A DNA stretch of 14,138 nucleotides from positions 1 to 14,138 of the forward strand of contig CALLIO010000160.1 of NCBI GenBank assembly GCA_938009055.1, written 5' to 3'. The notes below the pieces were generated by a model that saw nothing but the letters and a program-made list of their open reading frames with translations, did no database searches and was not told the DNA's origin. Positions 8,174-14,138 of this stretch are shown piece by piece. The position numbers and the translations under genes are program-made. The stretch is from an uncultured Altererythrobacter sp. GTDB taxonomy: Bacteria > Pseudomonadota > Alphaproteobacteria > Sphingomonadales > Sphingomonadaceae. Position 1 is the first letter of the stretch, and each line of letters opens with the position of its first letter.

Positions 8174-8209
8174 AAAAGGGGCGATCCGCGCTATGCGAAC
8201 CGCCCCTTT
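8174..8209 (-). terminator. Intrinsic terminator of the acyl-CoA dehydrogenase unit
   Basis: AAAGGGGCG (8175-8183) pairs with CGCCCCTTT (8201-8209) around a 17-base loop. Read on the minus strand, the stem is followed by TTTT (8177-8174), starting 22 bases after the dehydrogenase stop. On the plus strand the stem is followed by CTCCC, so it mainly serves the leftward unit, although it may act weakly both ways. Confidence 0.8.
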
Positions 8210-8231
8210 CTCCCAAAGCTCTTGGCGTCAA

Positions 8232-9395
8232 TTACATAGAGCGCGCGATCAGCATCTTCATCACTTCGTTCGATCCGCCAAAAATGCGGGTGATACGCCC
8301 GTCGCGGAACATTTTCGCGATCGGATATTCGTTGATATAGCCCGCTCCGCCGTGGAGCTGGAGGCATTTGTCGACGACTTCGCTTTGCAGCTCTGTCAGC
8401 CAATATTTGGCCATGCTTGCGGTCGCGACATCAAGCTCGCCCTTCAGCAATTTGGCGATGCAATCGTTTACGAAAACGCGCCCCGCTGTGCCGCGCGCTT
8501 TCAGATCGGCTAGCACAAATTGGGTGTTCTGGAAGTCCCAGATCGTTTGACCGAAAGCCTTGCGGTTCTTCACATACTCGACCGTCACATCGAGCGCTTT
8601 CTCGATTGCCGTGGCAGCGCCCATCGCGATCACCAGGCGTTCCTGCGGAAGCTCGCCCATCAGCTGATAAAAGCCTTTGCCTTCTACTCCGCCCAGCACG
8701 TTTTCAGCCGGAACAAACACATTGTCGAAGAACAATTCAGAAGTGTCCGCCGCATCCTGCCCGATCTTGTCGAGCTTTTTGCCGCGTTCAAACCCTTCTG
8801 CACCCTCTGTTTCCAGCAGCATGAGCGAGATACCCTTGGCGCGTTCATTGGGATCGGTTTTGGCGACAACAACAATGAAGTCAGCGATCTGGCCGCTTGA
8901 GATATAGGTTTTGGCGCCATTGATTCGGTAGCCATTGCCGTCTTTCAGCGCGGTGGTGGTGATCGACTGAAGGTCGGATCCAACGCCCGGCTCGGTCATC
9001 GCAATCGCGCTGACCAATTCGCCTGAGACAAGCTTGGGAAGGTATTTCTTCTTCTGCTCTTCGGTGCCGTGGCGCACCAGATAAGGCAGGATGATGGTGT
9101 TGTGGAGAGAGGCGGCAAAGCCATCAACCTCATGCTTTGCCTGTTGGTCAAGAACGACCATATCGTGGCGGAAGTCGCCGCCGTGGCCGCCATATTCTTC
9201 CGGCACGGAAACGCCCAAGAGACCTGCCTGCCCAGCCTCGTTCCAGAACTCGCGTTCGACTTGGCCATCTTCGCGCCACTTTTCGACGCGCTTTTCCGGT
9301 GCATGCTGTTGGTAAAACTTGCCAACCGCATCGGCGAAAATAGCGATTTCCTCATCTTCCATAAACTCAGGCTGAGGGACGTTAATTACCGGCAT
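8232..9395 (-). CDS. Acyl-CoA dehydrogenase, long-chain (ACADL/LCAD)-type active site
   Basis: This 387-residue flavoprotein catalyses alpha,beta-dehydrogenation of an acyl-CoA, passing electrons to ETF. The N-terminal helical domain (about 12-125) includes FWNEAGQAGLLGVSVPEEYGG. The middle beta-domain has the acyl-CoA dehydrogenase signature AIAMTEPGVGSDLQSI (130-145), then YRINGAKTYISSG. The C-terminal domain has RKAFGQTIWDFQ (278-289) and LQLHGGAGY (345-353). The medium-chain-type catalytic Glu would fall in the segment RIFGGSNE (370-377), where Gly occurs instead. The base is supplied by the helix-G Glu252 in ELPQER (248-253), as in long-chain and isovaleryl-CoA dehydrogenases. Chain length or branching preference is not readable. 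AAGGA lies seven bases before the ATG. It is downstream of the enoyl-CoA hydratase-family gene (131-base gap) and probably in its operon. Confidence 0.93.
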   Translation of the reverse strand: MPVINVPQPEFMEDEEIAIFADAVGKFYQQHAPEKRVEKWREDGQVEREFWNEAGQAGLLGVSVPEEYGGHGGDFRHDMVVLDQQAKHEVDGFAASLHNTIILPYLVRHGTEEQKKKYLPKLVSGELVSAIAMTEPGVGSDLQSITTTALKDGNGYRINGAKTYISSGQIADFIVVVAKTDPNERAKGISLMLLETEGAEGFERGKKLDKIGQDAADTSELFFDNVFVPAENVLGGVEGKGFYQLMGELPQERLVIAMGAATAIEKALDVTVEYVKNRKAFGQTIWDFQNTQFVLADLKARGTAGRVFVNDCIAKLLKGELDVATASMAKYWLTELQSEVVDKCLQLHGGAGYINEYPIAKMFRDGRITRIFGGSNEVMKMLIARSM

Positions 9396-9461
9396 ATCTG
9401 TTTCCTTCTTAAGAGTATCTGGCGAGGTCTCGACTTATCTAGGGGTTGTCTCTGTTGGACT

Positions 9462-9478
9462 GTTTTCATCAGGAAAAC
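9462..9478. other. Short AT-rich hairpin in the hydratase-dehydrogenase gap
   Basis: GTTTTC (9462-9467) pairs with GAAAAC (9473-9478) around ATCAG. It lies inside the 131-base gap between the two leftward genes. It is not followed by a T-run in the direction of transcription, so it does not look like a terminator. A processing site or protein-binding site is possible. I see no convincing promoter in this gap. Confidence 0.3.
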
Positions 9479-9526
9479 GTCTCAGAGCATCCCCGCGAAT
9501 GACGCCAATGACCTGCGTATTATCTG

Positions 9527-10288
9527 CTATTTGCCTGTCCAATTGGGCGCGCGTTTTTCAGCAAAGGCGGCCGCGCCTTCGCGGGCATCGGATGAGCTGA
9601 AGACCGGTGCGATCAGCTCGCCTTGCTTGGCATAGCGTTCATCCATCGACCATCCGCGCGATTGCTTCATCACTTGTTTGGAGACTTTAACCGCCAGCGG
9701 GCCATTGGCCGCAATCTTGGCTGCCAGTTCCATCGCGCCGTCGAGCGCTGCACCGTCTGTTACGGTGTTGATGAGACCCAATTCATACGCGCGGCTGGCA
9801 CCAATAAAGTCACCGGTAAGCGCCAGCTCCATCGCGATCCGTTCGGGGATCTGATCGGGCAGCATCATCACGCCGCCAGCTGCTGCAACAAGGCCGCGCT
9901 TGGCTTCGGGGATGCCGAATTGAGCGCCCGAATTGGCCACCACCAGATCGCAAGCAATCATCAATTCTAGTCCGCCAGCGAGGGCATATCCTTCGACCGC
10001 AGCAATCAGCGGCTTTTGCGGTGGCGCTTCGACTACTCCGCCAAATCCGCGCCCTTCAACCGATGGGCGTTCGCCGCGCAAGAAGCCTTTCAAATCCATG
10101 CCCGAACAGAATGTTCCGCCCGCACCTGTCAAGATCCCGACGCGCAGATCATCCTCTGCATCGAGCCGGTCCATCGCGGCAGCAATTGCCTCAGCCGCCG
10201 CTTTGGTCATGGCATTTTTCGCCTCTGGCCGGTTGATGGTGACGATCAGAACGCCATCCTTTTCACTAGTCAGAACTTCTTCGGTCAT
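9527..10288 (-). CDS. Enoyl-CoA hydratase/isomerase (crotonase) family protein
   Basis: This is a 253-residue crotonase-fold enzyme, the usual length for the family. It most likely hydrates a 2-enoyl-CoA in beta-oxidation. The N-terminus has VTINRPEAKNAM (17-27). The oxyanion-hole segments are FCSGMDL (60-66) and YALAGGLEL (101-109). Both catalytic glutamates of true hydratases align: Glu108 in GGLEL and Glu128 in FGIPEAK, spaced 20 residues apart as in rat crotonase. The C-terminus AFAEKRAPNWTGK (241-253) is shared with a subgroup that, as I remember it, includes mycobacterial EchA19. Substrate class cannot be fixed from sequence. GGAGAG lies eight bases before the ATG. It is the first gene of the leftward unit and is divergent from the thiolase across 125 bases. 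Confidence 0.92.
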   Translation of the reverse strand: MTEEVLTSEKDGVLIVTINRPEAKNAMTKAAAEAIAAAMDRLDAEDDLRVGILTGAGGTFCSGMDLKGFLRGERPSVEGRGFGGVVEAPPQKPLIAAVEGYALAGGLELMIACDLVVANSGAQFGIPEAKRGLVAAAGGVMMLPDQIPERIAMELALTGDFIGASRAYELGLINTVTDGAALDGAMELAAKIAANGPLAVKVSKQVMKQSRGWSMDERYAKQGELIAPVFSSSDAREGAAAFAEKRAPNWTGK

Positions 10289-10328
10289 GTTCTATTCTCT
10301 CCGCTAAATTCGATCTGCTGGGCCATGC

Positions 10329-10356
10329 TTGCCCATTGCGATTGGCAACTTATATA
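10329..10356 (+). promoter_or_regulatory. Candidate promoter for the thiolase/TLP1 unit
   Basis: TTGCCC (10329-10334) and TATATA (10351-10356) are 16 bases apart, placing the start near 10363 and leaving a leader of about 50 bases before the thiolase ATG. Because TATATA is self-complementary, the same -10 can serve the other strand. Confidence 0.45.
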
Positions 10357-10379
10357 ACTAGGTCAGTTACCCGAGTCTA
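10351..10379 (-). promoter_or_regulatory. Candidate divergent promoter for the hydratase/dehydrogenase unit
   Basis: On the minus strand TAGACT (10379-10374) precedes TATATA (10356-10351) by 17 bases. Four of six -35 bases match the consensus. Transcription would begin near 10344, about 56 bases before the hydratase ATG. The -10 is shared with the opposite promoter. Confidence 0.35.
10355..10369. promoter_or_regulatory. Palindromic candidate operator shared by the divergent acyl-CoA genes
   Basis: TAACT (10355-10359) and AGTTA (10365-10369) form a perfect inverted repeat around AGGTC. It overlaps the end of the -10 and the start point of the rightward promoter, and lies between the -35 and -10 of the leftward one. 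Short palindromes at divergent promoters of acyl-CoA genes are typical binding sites of TetR-family or similar repressors. No regulator gene is in the window, so its identity is unknown. Confidence 0.45.
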
Positions 10380-10397
10380 TTGCCCAATGCGGCGCAC

Positions 10398-10404
10398 GAG
10401 AGGA
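10398..10404 (+). promoter_or_regulatory. Ribosome-binding site that fixes the thiolase start
   Basis: GAGAGGA lies nine bases before the ATG at 10414. The frame is open further upstream to 10336, but those 26 residues overlap the candidate promoter and operator and precede the conserved thiolase N-terminus, so they are excluded. Confidence 0.7.
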
Positions 10405-10413
10405 ATTATCACA

Positions 10414-11682
10414 ATGACTGAAGCTTATATCGTCGATGCGGTCCGCACTCCTCGCGGAATTGGCAAGGTGGGCAAGGGCGCTCTGGCCCATATGCATCCG
10501 CAACATCTGGCCGCGACTTGTCTGAAAGCGATTGCCGAGCGCAATGATCTCGACACGGCAACGGTCGGCGATGTGATTTGGTCAACCTCCAGTCAGGAAG
10601 GCAAGCAGGGCGGCGATATTGGCCGGATGGCGGCGCTGGACGCGGGCTATGATGTGACCTCGAGCGGGATGACGCTCGACCGGTTCTGCGGCGGCGGAAT
10701 CACTGCGGTCAATCTGGCAGCAGCCGTCATTATGTCGGGCATGGAAGACTGCGTAGTAGCAGGCGGCACCGAGATGATGAGCTACACCGGGACGGTCGCG
10801 AAAGAGCGGATGCAATTGGGCTTGCCGCCCCGTTTGATGGGAAGCCATAATGAGCGTTTGGCGAAAAGCCATCCCCAATCCCAGCAGGGCATTTGCGGCG
10901 ATGCGATTGCCACAATGGAAGGCTTTACCCGCGAAGATTTGGATATGGTCGCTTTGAAAAGTCAGCAGAACGCAGCGAAAGCGGTTGAGGAAGGGCGCTT
11001 TGACAAATCGCTCGTTCCGGTGATCGATGATGATGGCAATGTGGTGCTGGATAAGGAAGAGTTTCCGAAGCCCGGCACAACCATGGAAGTACTTGGCGGT
11101 TTGCCCGCCAGTTTTGAGAAAATGGCAGACCTTTCGATTGGCGAAGGGCAGCCAACGTTCCGCGAAATGGTCAATCAGAAATATCCTGATGTTGATATTC
11201 AGCACTTCCACGGCCCCGGAAATTCATCGGGCGTGGTAGATGGCGCTGCGGCAATTTTGGTCTGCTCCAAGGAATATTGCGAAGCAAACGGGTTGAAACC
11301 GCGCGCGCGCGTTGTTGCAACCGCTAACCAAGGGGATTGCCCCACGCTGATGCTGAACGCGCCTGTGCCAGCGGCAAAGAAAGTGCTCGCCAAGGCAGGG
11401 ATGACGACAGACGATATTGATCTGTTTGAAATCAACGAGGCCTTTGCAGTCGTCACCGCCAAATTCATGAAGGATTTGGATCTGGATTGGGACCGGGTGA
11501 ATGTGAACGGCGGTTCCATCGCCTTGGGCCATCCGATTGGCGCAACCGGTTCGATTCTGATCGGCACGATTGTTGACGAGCTGGAACGGCGCGAGGGACG
11601 TTATGGTCTTGTCACCATGTGTGCTGCTGGCGGTATGGCACCGGCCATCATCGTAGAACGCGTGGACGGCTTCGTTGACTAA
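10414..11682 (+). CDS. Thiolase (acetyl-CoA C-acyltransferase), catalytically complete
   Basis: This 422-residue enzyme is expected to perform the thiolytic step of beta-oxidation (3-ketoacyl-CoA plus CoA to acetyl-CoA plus a shortened acyl-CoA), or the reverse condensation. All thiolase active-site elements are present: nucleophile Cys92 in DRFCGGG (89-95), NEAF (341-344), His373 in GGSIALGHPIGATGS (366-380) and the acid/base Cys403 in CAAGG (403-407). HGPGNSSGVVDGAAA (266-280) is the family's substrate-loop motif. It is somewhat longer than the roughly 390 residues of classical thiolases, with added length in the loop domain (about 120-265). The protein starts MTEAYIVDAVRTPRG, the standard thiolase beginning. 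Its stop codon abuts or overlaps the start of the following thiolase-like gene, so the two are almost certainly co-transcribed and translationally coupled. Confidence 0.94.
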   Translation: MTEAYIVDAVRTPRGIGKVGKGALAHMHPQHLAATCLKAIAERNDLDTATVGDVIWSTSSQEGKQGGDIGRMAALDAGYDVTSSGMTLDRFCGGGITAVNLAAAVIMSGMEDCVVAGGTEMMSYTGTVAKERMQLGLPPRLMGSHNERLAKSHPQSQQGICGDAIATMEGFTREDLDMVALKSQQNAAKAVEEGRFDKSLVPVIDDDGNVVLDKEEFPKPGTTMEVLGGLPASFEKMADLSIGEGQPTFREMVNQKYPDVDIQHFHGPGNSSGVVDGAAAILVCSKEYCEANGLKPRARVVATANQGDCPTLMLNAPVPAAKKVLAKAGMTTDDIDLFEINEAFAVVTAKFMKDLDLDWDRVNVNGGSIALGHPIGATGSILIGTIVDELERREGRYGLVTMCAAGGMAPAIIVERVDGFVD

Positions 11683-11683
11683 A

Positions 11684-13207
11684 GTGTCTGACAATACGCC
11701 GGTCATCATCGGCGTCGGCCAATATTCCGAACGGGTTGGCGAGGCTGAATATGCGGCGCTTTCCTATATGGATTTGGCTGGGCGCTCTTTGGCGGCTGCA
11801 ATTGCTGACAGCGAAGCAAGCGGAGATGTGGCGGGCGCGATTGATGTGCTCGCCGCTATCCGCGCGTTTGAAATGTCGCGCCCTGATCGCAAGCCTCCCT
11901 TTGGCGCGGCGGACAATGTGCCGCGCGCGATAGCCAAGCGGGTGGGGGCAGACCCATCACGCGCGATCCTCACCACCACGGGCGGCGAGACCAATCAGAA
12001 GCTGGTGGGCGAATTTGCCCGCGATATTGCCGCTGGCGATGCCGAAGTGGCAGTCGTGGTCGGTTCCGAAGCCATCTCAACCGTTCTGGCTTTGTCAGCC
12101 AAGGGGGAGAAGCCCGATTGGTCAGAAGAAATTGGCGGCAGCCTAGAGGATCAGGGGTTTGGCGTTGAAGAAATGATGGAGCCGGCACTGTTCGCCCACG
12201 GGGCGACCGGCGCGATCCCGCTCTATGCCATCGCTGAGAATGCGCGGCGCAATGGGCTGGGCAAAAGTTTGGACGAATATCGCCATGATATTGGCACCTT
12301 GTTCGAACCCTTCACCCGTGTCGCGGCGGCCAATCCGCATGCGGCCGCGCCGGTTGAACGCAGCGCAGAAGAGCTGGCGACCATTACTGAACGCAACCGG
12401 ATTGTCGCCGAGCCCTATACCCGCATGACGGTGGCGCGCGATCAAGTGAATCAGGCTGCTGCCATCATCATCGCAAGCGCTGGCAAGGCGCGCGAGTTGG
12501 GCGTGCCAGAGGAGAAGTGGGTGCATATCCACGCCATCTCGCACGCGACCGAGCTGAAGCTGTCTGTGCGGCCTGATCTGGCGAAGAACCCGGCTTCTAT
12601 CGCTTGCGTTGAGAAGGCTCTGGCGCGGGCGGGCAGGACCTTTGAGGATATGCAATTCCTCGACTTCTACAGCTGCTTTGCAATCCCTGTTTTCGGCCAA
12701 TGCGACCACTTTGGGCTCACCGCAGATGACCCGCGCGGGCTGACTTTGACCGGCGGGTTGCCCTTCTTCGGCGGGGCAGGAAACAATTACTCAGCCCATG
12801 CCATTGCCGAGGCGGTGGCGCGGGTTCGCGGCGCGCGCGGCTCCTTCGCCTTTGTTGGCGCAAATGGCGGCTGGATGAGCAAATATTCTTCCGGCATTTA
12901 TTCCACCGAGCCAGCCGATTGGTCTGCCAATGATCGCTTCGAAGCCGTGTCCAAAGCCACTGATGCGATCGCTTTGCATGATGGCGCATTCGATCAAGCC
13001 AGTGTCGAAAGCTACACCATCAACCGCAGCAAGAAGGGCGATGTCGCCGTGTGGATCGGTCGCGAGCCAGGTGGCGCGCGCGTGATCGGCAATGCAGACC
13101 TGACCGATGAAGCGACGCGGACAGCGTTTGAAGGCGGACAGCCTTTTGGGGCGAGCTTGTCCGTCAAGCAAGTTGATGGCCGCAACATCGGGCGGATCGC
13201 TTCCTAA
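11684..13207 (+). CDS. Thiolase-like protein, TLP1 type, lacking thiolase cysteines
   Basis: This is a 507-residue protein with thiolase fold plus a C-terminal extension. It begins SDNTPVIIGVGQYSER. Where thiolases carry the nucleophilic Cys, it has TTTGGETNQ (97-105). The later motifs are in the SCP2-thiolase-like form: FYSCF (328-332), GGLPFFGGAGNNYSAHA (357-373, with His372) and VGANGGW (391-397) in place of the second Cys loop. Residues from about 430 on (VESYTINRSKKGDVAVWIGR and beyond) fit the additional C-terminal domain of thiolase-like protein 1 (Pfam TLP1_add_C, as I recall it). Characterised mycobacterial TLP1, as I remember, lacks thiolase activity. A CoA-binding or accessory role is inferred. 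The start is ambiguous: GTG at 11684, one base after the thiolase stop, or TTG at 11675, overlapping it by 8 bases. Neither has a strong ribosome site, which fits translational coupling. Confidence 0.88.
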   Translation: MSDNTPVIIGVGQYSERVGEAEYAALSYMDLAGRSLAAAIADSEASGDVAGAIDVLAAIRAFEMSRPDRKPPFGAADNVPRAIAKRVGADPSRAILTTTGGETNQKLVGEFARDIAAGDAEVAVVVGSEAISTVLALSAKGEKPDWSEEIGGSLEDQGFGVEEMMEPALFAHGATGAIPLYAIAENARRNGLGKSLDEYRHDIGTLFEPFTRVAAANPHAAAPVERSAEELATITERNRIVAEPYTRMTVARDQVNQAAAIIIASAGKARELGVPEEKWVHIHAISHATELKLSVRPDLAKNPASIACVEKALARAGRTFEDMQFLDFYSCFAIPVFGQCDHFGLTADDPRGLTLTGGLPFFGGAGNNYSAHAIAEAVARVRGARGSFAFVGANGGWMSKYSSGIYSTEPADWSANDRFEAVSKATDAIALHDGAFDQASVESYTINRSKKGDVAVWIGREPGGARVIGNADLTDEATRTAFEGGQPFGASLSVKQVDGRNIGRIAS

Positions 13208-13246
13208 CTTCGCGGTTTCGACCACGCATGAGCCCTTAAGCAGGCT

Positions 13247-13275
13247 TTGACTCTTCGCGCTCCATCCGATATATA
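13247..13275 (+). promoter_or_regulatory. Strong sigma70-type promoter of hppD
   Basis: TTGACT (13247-13252) and TATATA (13270-13275) are exactly 17 bases apart, a near-consensus housekeeping promoter. Transcription would start near 13282, giving a leader of about 39 bases. It separates hppD from the upstream thiolase unit. AAGGA (13306-13310) lies ten bases before the ATG. Confidence 0.7.
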
Positions 13276-13320
13276 GTTACAAAGGAAACCAAGTATCCCT
13301 CGCTTAAGGATTCGCGCGTA

Positions 13321-14138
13321 ATGGCCGACTTGTTTGACAATCCTGCTGGCCTTGATGGCTTTGAATTTGTGGAGTTTTGCTCGCCCGAGAAAGGCCAGCT
13401 CGAACCCGTATTCGAAGCGATGGGCTTTACCCATGTCGCGACCCATCGCAGCAAAGATGTGCATTTGTGGCGGCAAGGCGGGATCAACCTCATCGCAAAT
13501 TACGAGCCGCGCTCAGCAGCATGGTATTTCGCGCGCGAACATGGCCCTTCTGCTTGCGGCATGGCGTTCCGCGTCCGCGATGCGGCCAAAGCCTACGACC
13601 ATTTGATCTCTGTTGGCGCAGAACCGGTCGCCAACGATCCAGGACCTATGGAATTGCGCATTCCAGCCATTCGCGGAATTGGTGGGGCGATCCTCTATCT
13701 AGTCGATCGCTACGCGGATGATGGGGGCGAGGGGTTGTCGATCTATGACATCGACTTTGAATATCTCCCCGGTGTCGAGCGCACTCCCGAAGGGGCTGGT
13801 TTCGAGTTGATCGATCACCTAACTCACAATGTCTATACGGGCCGCATGGCCTATTGGGCGGACTATTATGAAACATTGTTCAATTTCAAAGAGATCCGCT
13901 TTTTCGACATTAAGGGCGAATACACTGGCCTTACATCGAAAGCGCTGACCGCGCCCGATGGAAAGATCAAAATTCCGCTCAATGAAGAGGGAGAAGGCGG
14001 CAAGGGGCAGATCGAGGAATTCCTGCGCGAATTTAATGGCGAGGGGATCCAGCATATCGCGCTGATCTGTGATGATCTGGTCAGCTGCTGGGACAGGCTC
14101 AAAAAGCTCGGCGTGCCGTTTATGACTGCGCCGCCTGC
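13321..14138 (+). CDS. hppD: 4-hydroxyphenylpyruvate dioxygenase, N-terminal three quarters (cut by right edge)
   Basis: The frame is open for 272 codons to the window edge, out of about 355-360 usual for the enzyme. It converts 4-hydroxyphenylpyruvate to homogentisate, the second step of tyrosine breakdown, using non-heme Fe(II) and O2. The N-terminal vicinal-oxygen-chelate domain (about 10-135) starts GLDGFEFVEFCSP. The catalytic domain begins near FELIDHLTHNVYTGRM (161-176), giving the first iron ligand His166. The second, His245, lies in GEGIQHIAL (240-248). The third ligand, a Glu near residue 325, is outside the window. The stretch KGEYTGLTSKA (198-208) and GQIEEFLREFNGEGIQH (229-245) match Pseudomonas HPPD as I remember it. 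It has its own strong promoter and is the first visible gene of what may be a tyrosine/homogentisate operon continuing to the right. Confidence 0.96.
   Translation, partial: MADLFDNPAGLDGFEFVEFCSPEKGQLEPVFEAMGFTHVATHRSKDVHLWRQGGINLIANYEPRSAAWYFAREHGPSACGMAFRVRDAAKAYDHLISVGAEPVANDPGPMELRIPAIRGIGGAILYLVDRYADDGGEGLSIYDIDFEYLPGVERTPEGAGFELIDHLTHNVYTGRMAYWADYYETLFNFKEIRFFDIKGEYTGLTSKALTAPDGKIKIPLNEEGEGGKGQIEEFLREFNGEGIQHIALICDDLVSCWDRLKKLGVPFMTAPP

Noticed and set aside
9462..9478. Hairpin as a terminator between hydratase and dehydrogenase genes
   Set aside because: No T-run follows on the minus strand, and the stem is AT-rich and short, so it is listed only as an unexplained hairpin.
1721..13207. 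A steroid-degradation cluster (EthA-like, EchA19-like, TLP1, thiolase)
   Set aside because: Individual resemblances exist, but no ring-opening, ketosteroid or side-chain-specific genes are visible, so ordinary fatty or branched acyl-CoA oxidation explains the set equally well.

Overview
The window looks like chromosomal DNA from an alphaproteobacterium, most probably Sphingomonadales close to Erythrobacter. Three things suggest this: moderately high GC, two TonB-dependent receptors with the plug motifs usual in that order, and an enzyme set typical of marine heterotrophs. This placement comes from recognising protein style, not from a search. Nine protein genes are supported, two of them cut by the window edges. 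No tRNA, rRNA, insertion sequence, phage gene or CRISPR array is visible. No gene-free gap exceeds about 205 bases.

Left part, minus strand, read right to left: an EthA-like Baeyer-Villiger flavin monooxygenase (3229-1721), a 203-base gap holding a cluster of GC-rich hairpins that looks like a dispersed repeat, a stand-alone CinA-type molybdopterin-binding-fold protein (1517-756), and the N-terminal part of a DUF2339 membrane protein (664 to the left edge). Middle, plus strand: two unrelated TonB-dependent outer-membrane receptors (3338-5350 and 5490-8054). The second is followed by a strong intrinsic terminator that faces the terminator of the next, convergent unit.

Right part: two divergent units of fatty-acid/acyl-CoA metabolism share a 125-base control region. 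Leftward run an enoyl-CoA hydratase/isomerase-family protein and a long-chain-type acyl-CoA dehydrogenase. Rightward run a catalytically complete thiolase and, abutting it, a thiolase-like protein (TLP1 type) that lacks the thiolase cysteines. The shared region carries a TAACT-N5-AGTTA palindrome placed over candidate promoters for both directions, so one repressor could control the whole set. Together the four genes cover dehydrogenation, hydration and thiolysis steps of a beta-oxidation spiral; a 3-hydroxyacyl-CoA dehydrogenase is not in the window. The last gene, with its own very good sigma70-type promoter, is hppD (4-hydroxyphenylpyruvate dioxygenase, tyrosine catabolism), cut by the right edge.

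I found no clearly new biological system. The points most worth following are the thiolase/TLP1 pair, the shared divergent operator, the hairpin repeat, and the cysteine pairs in the second receptor.
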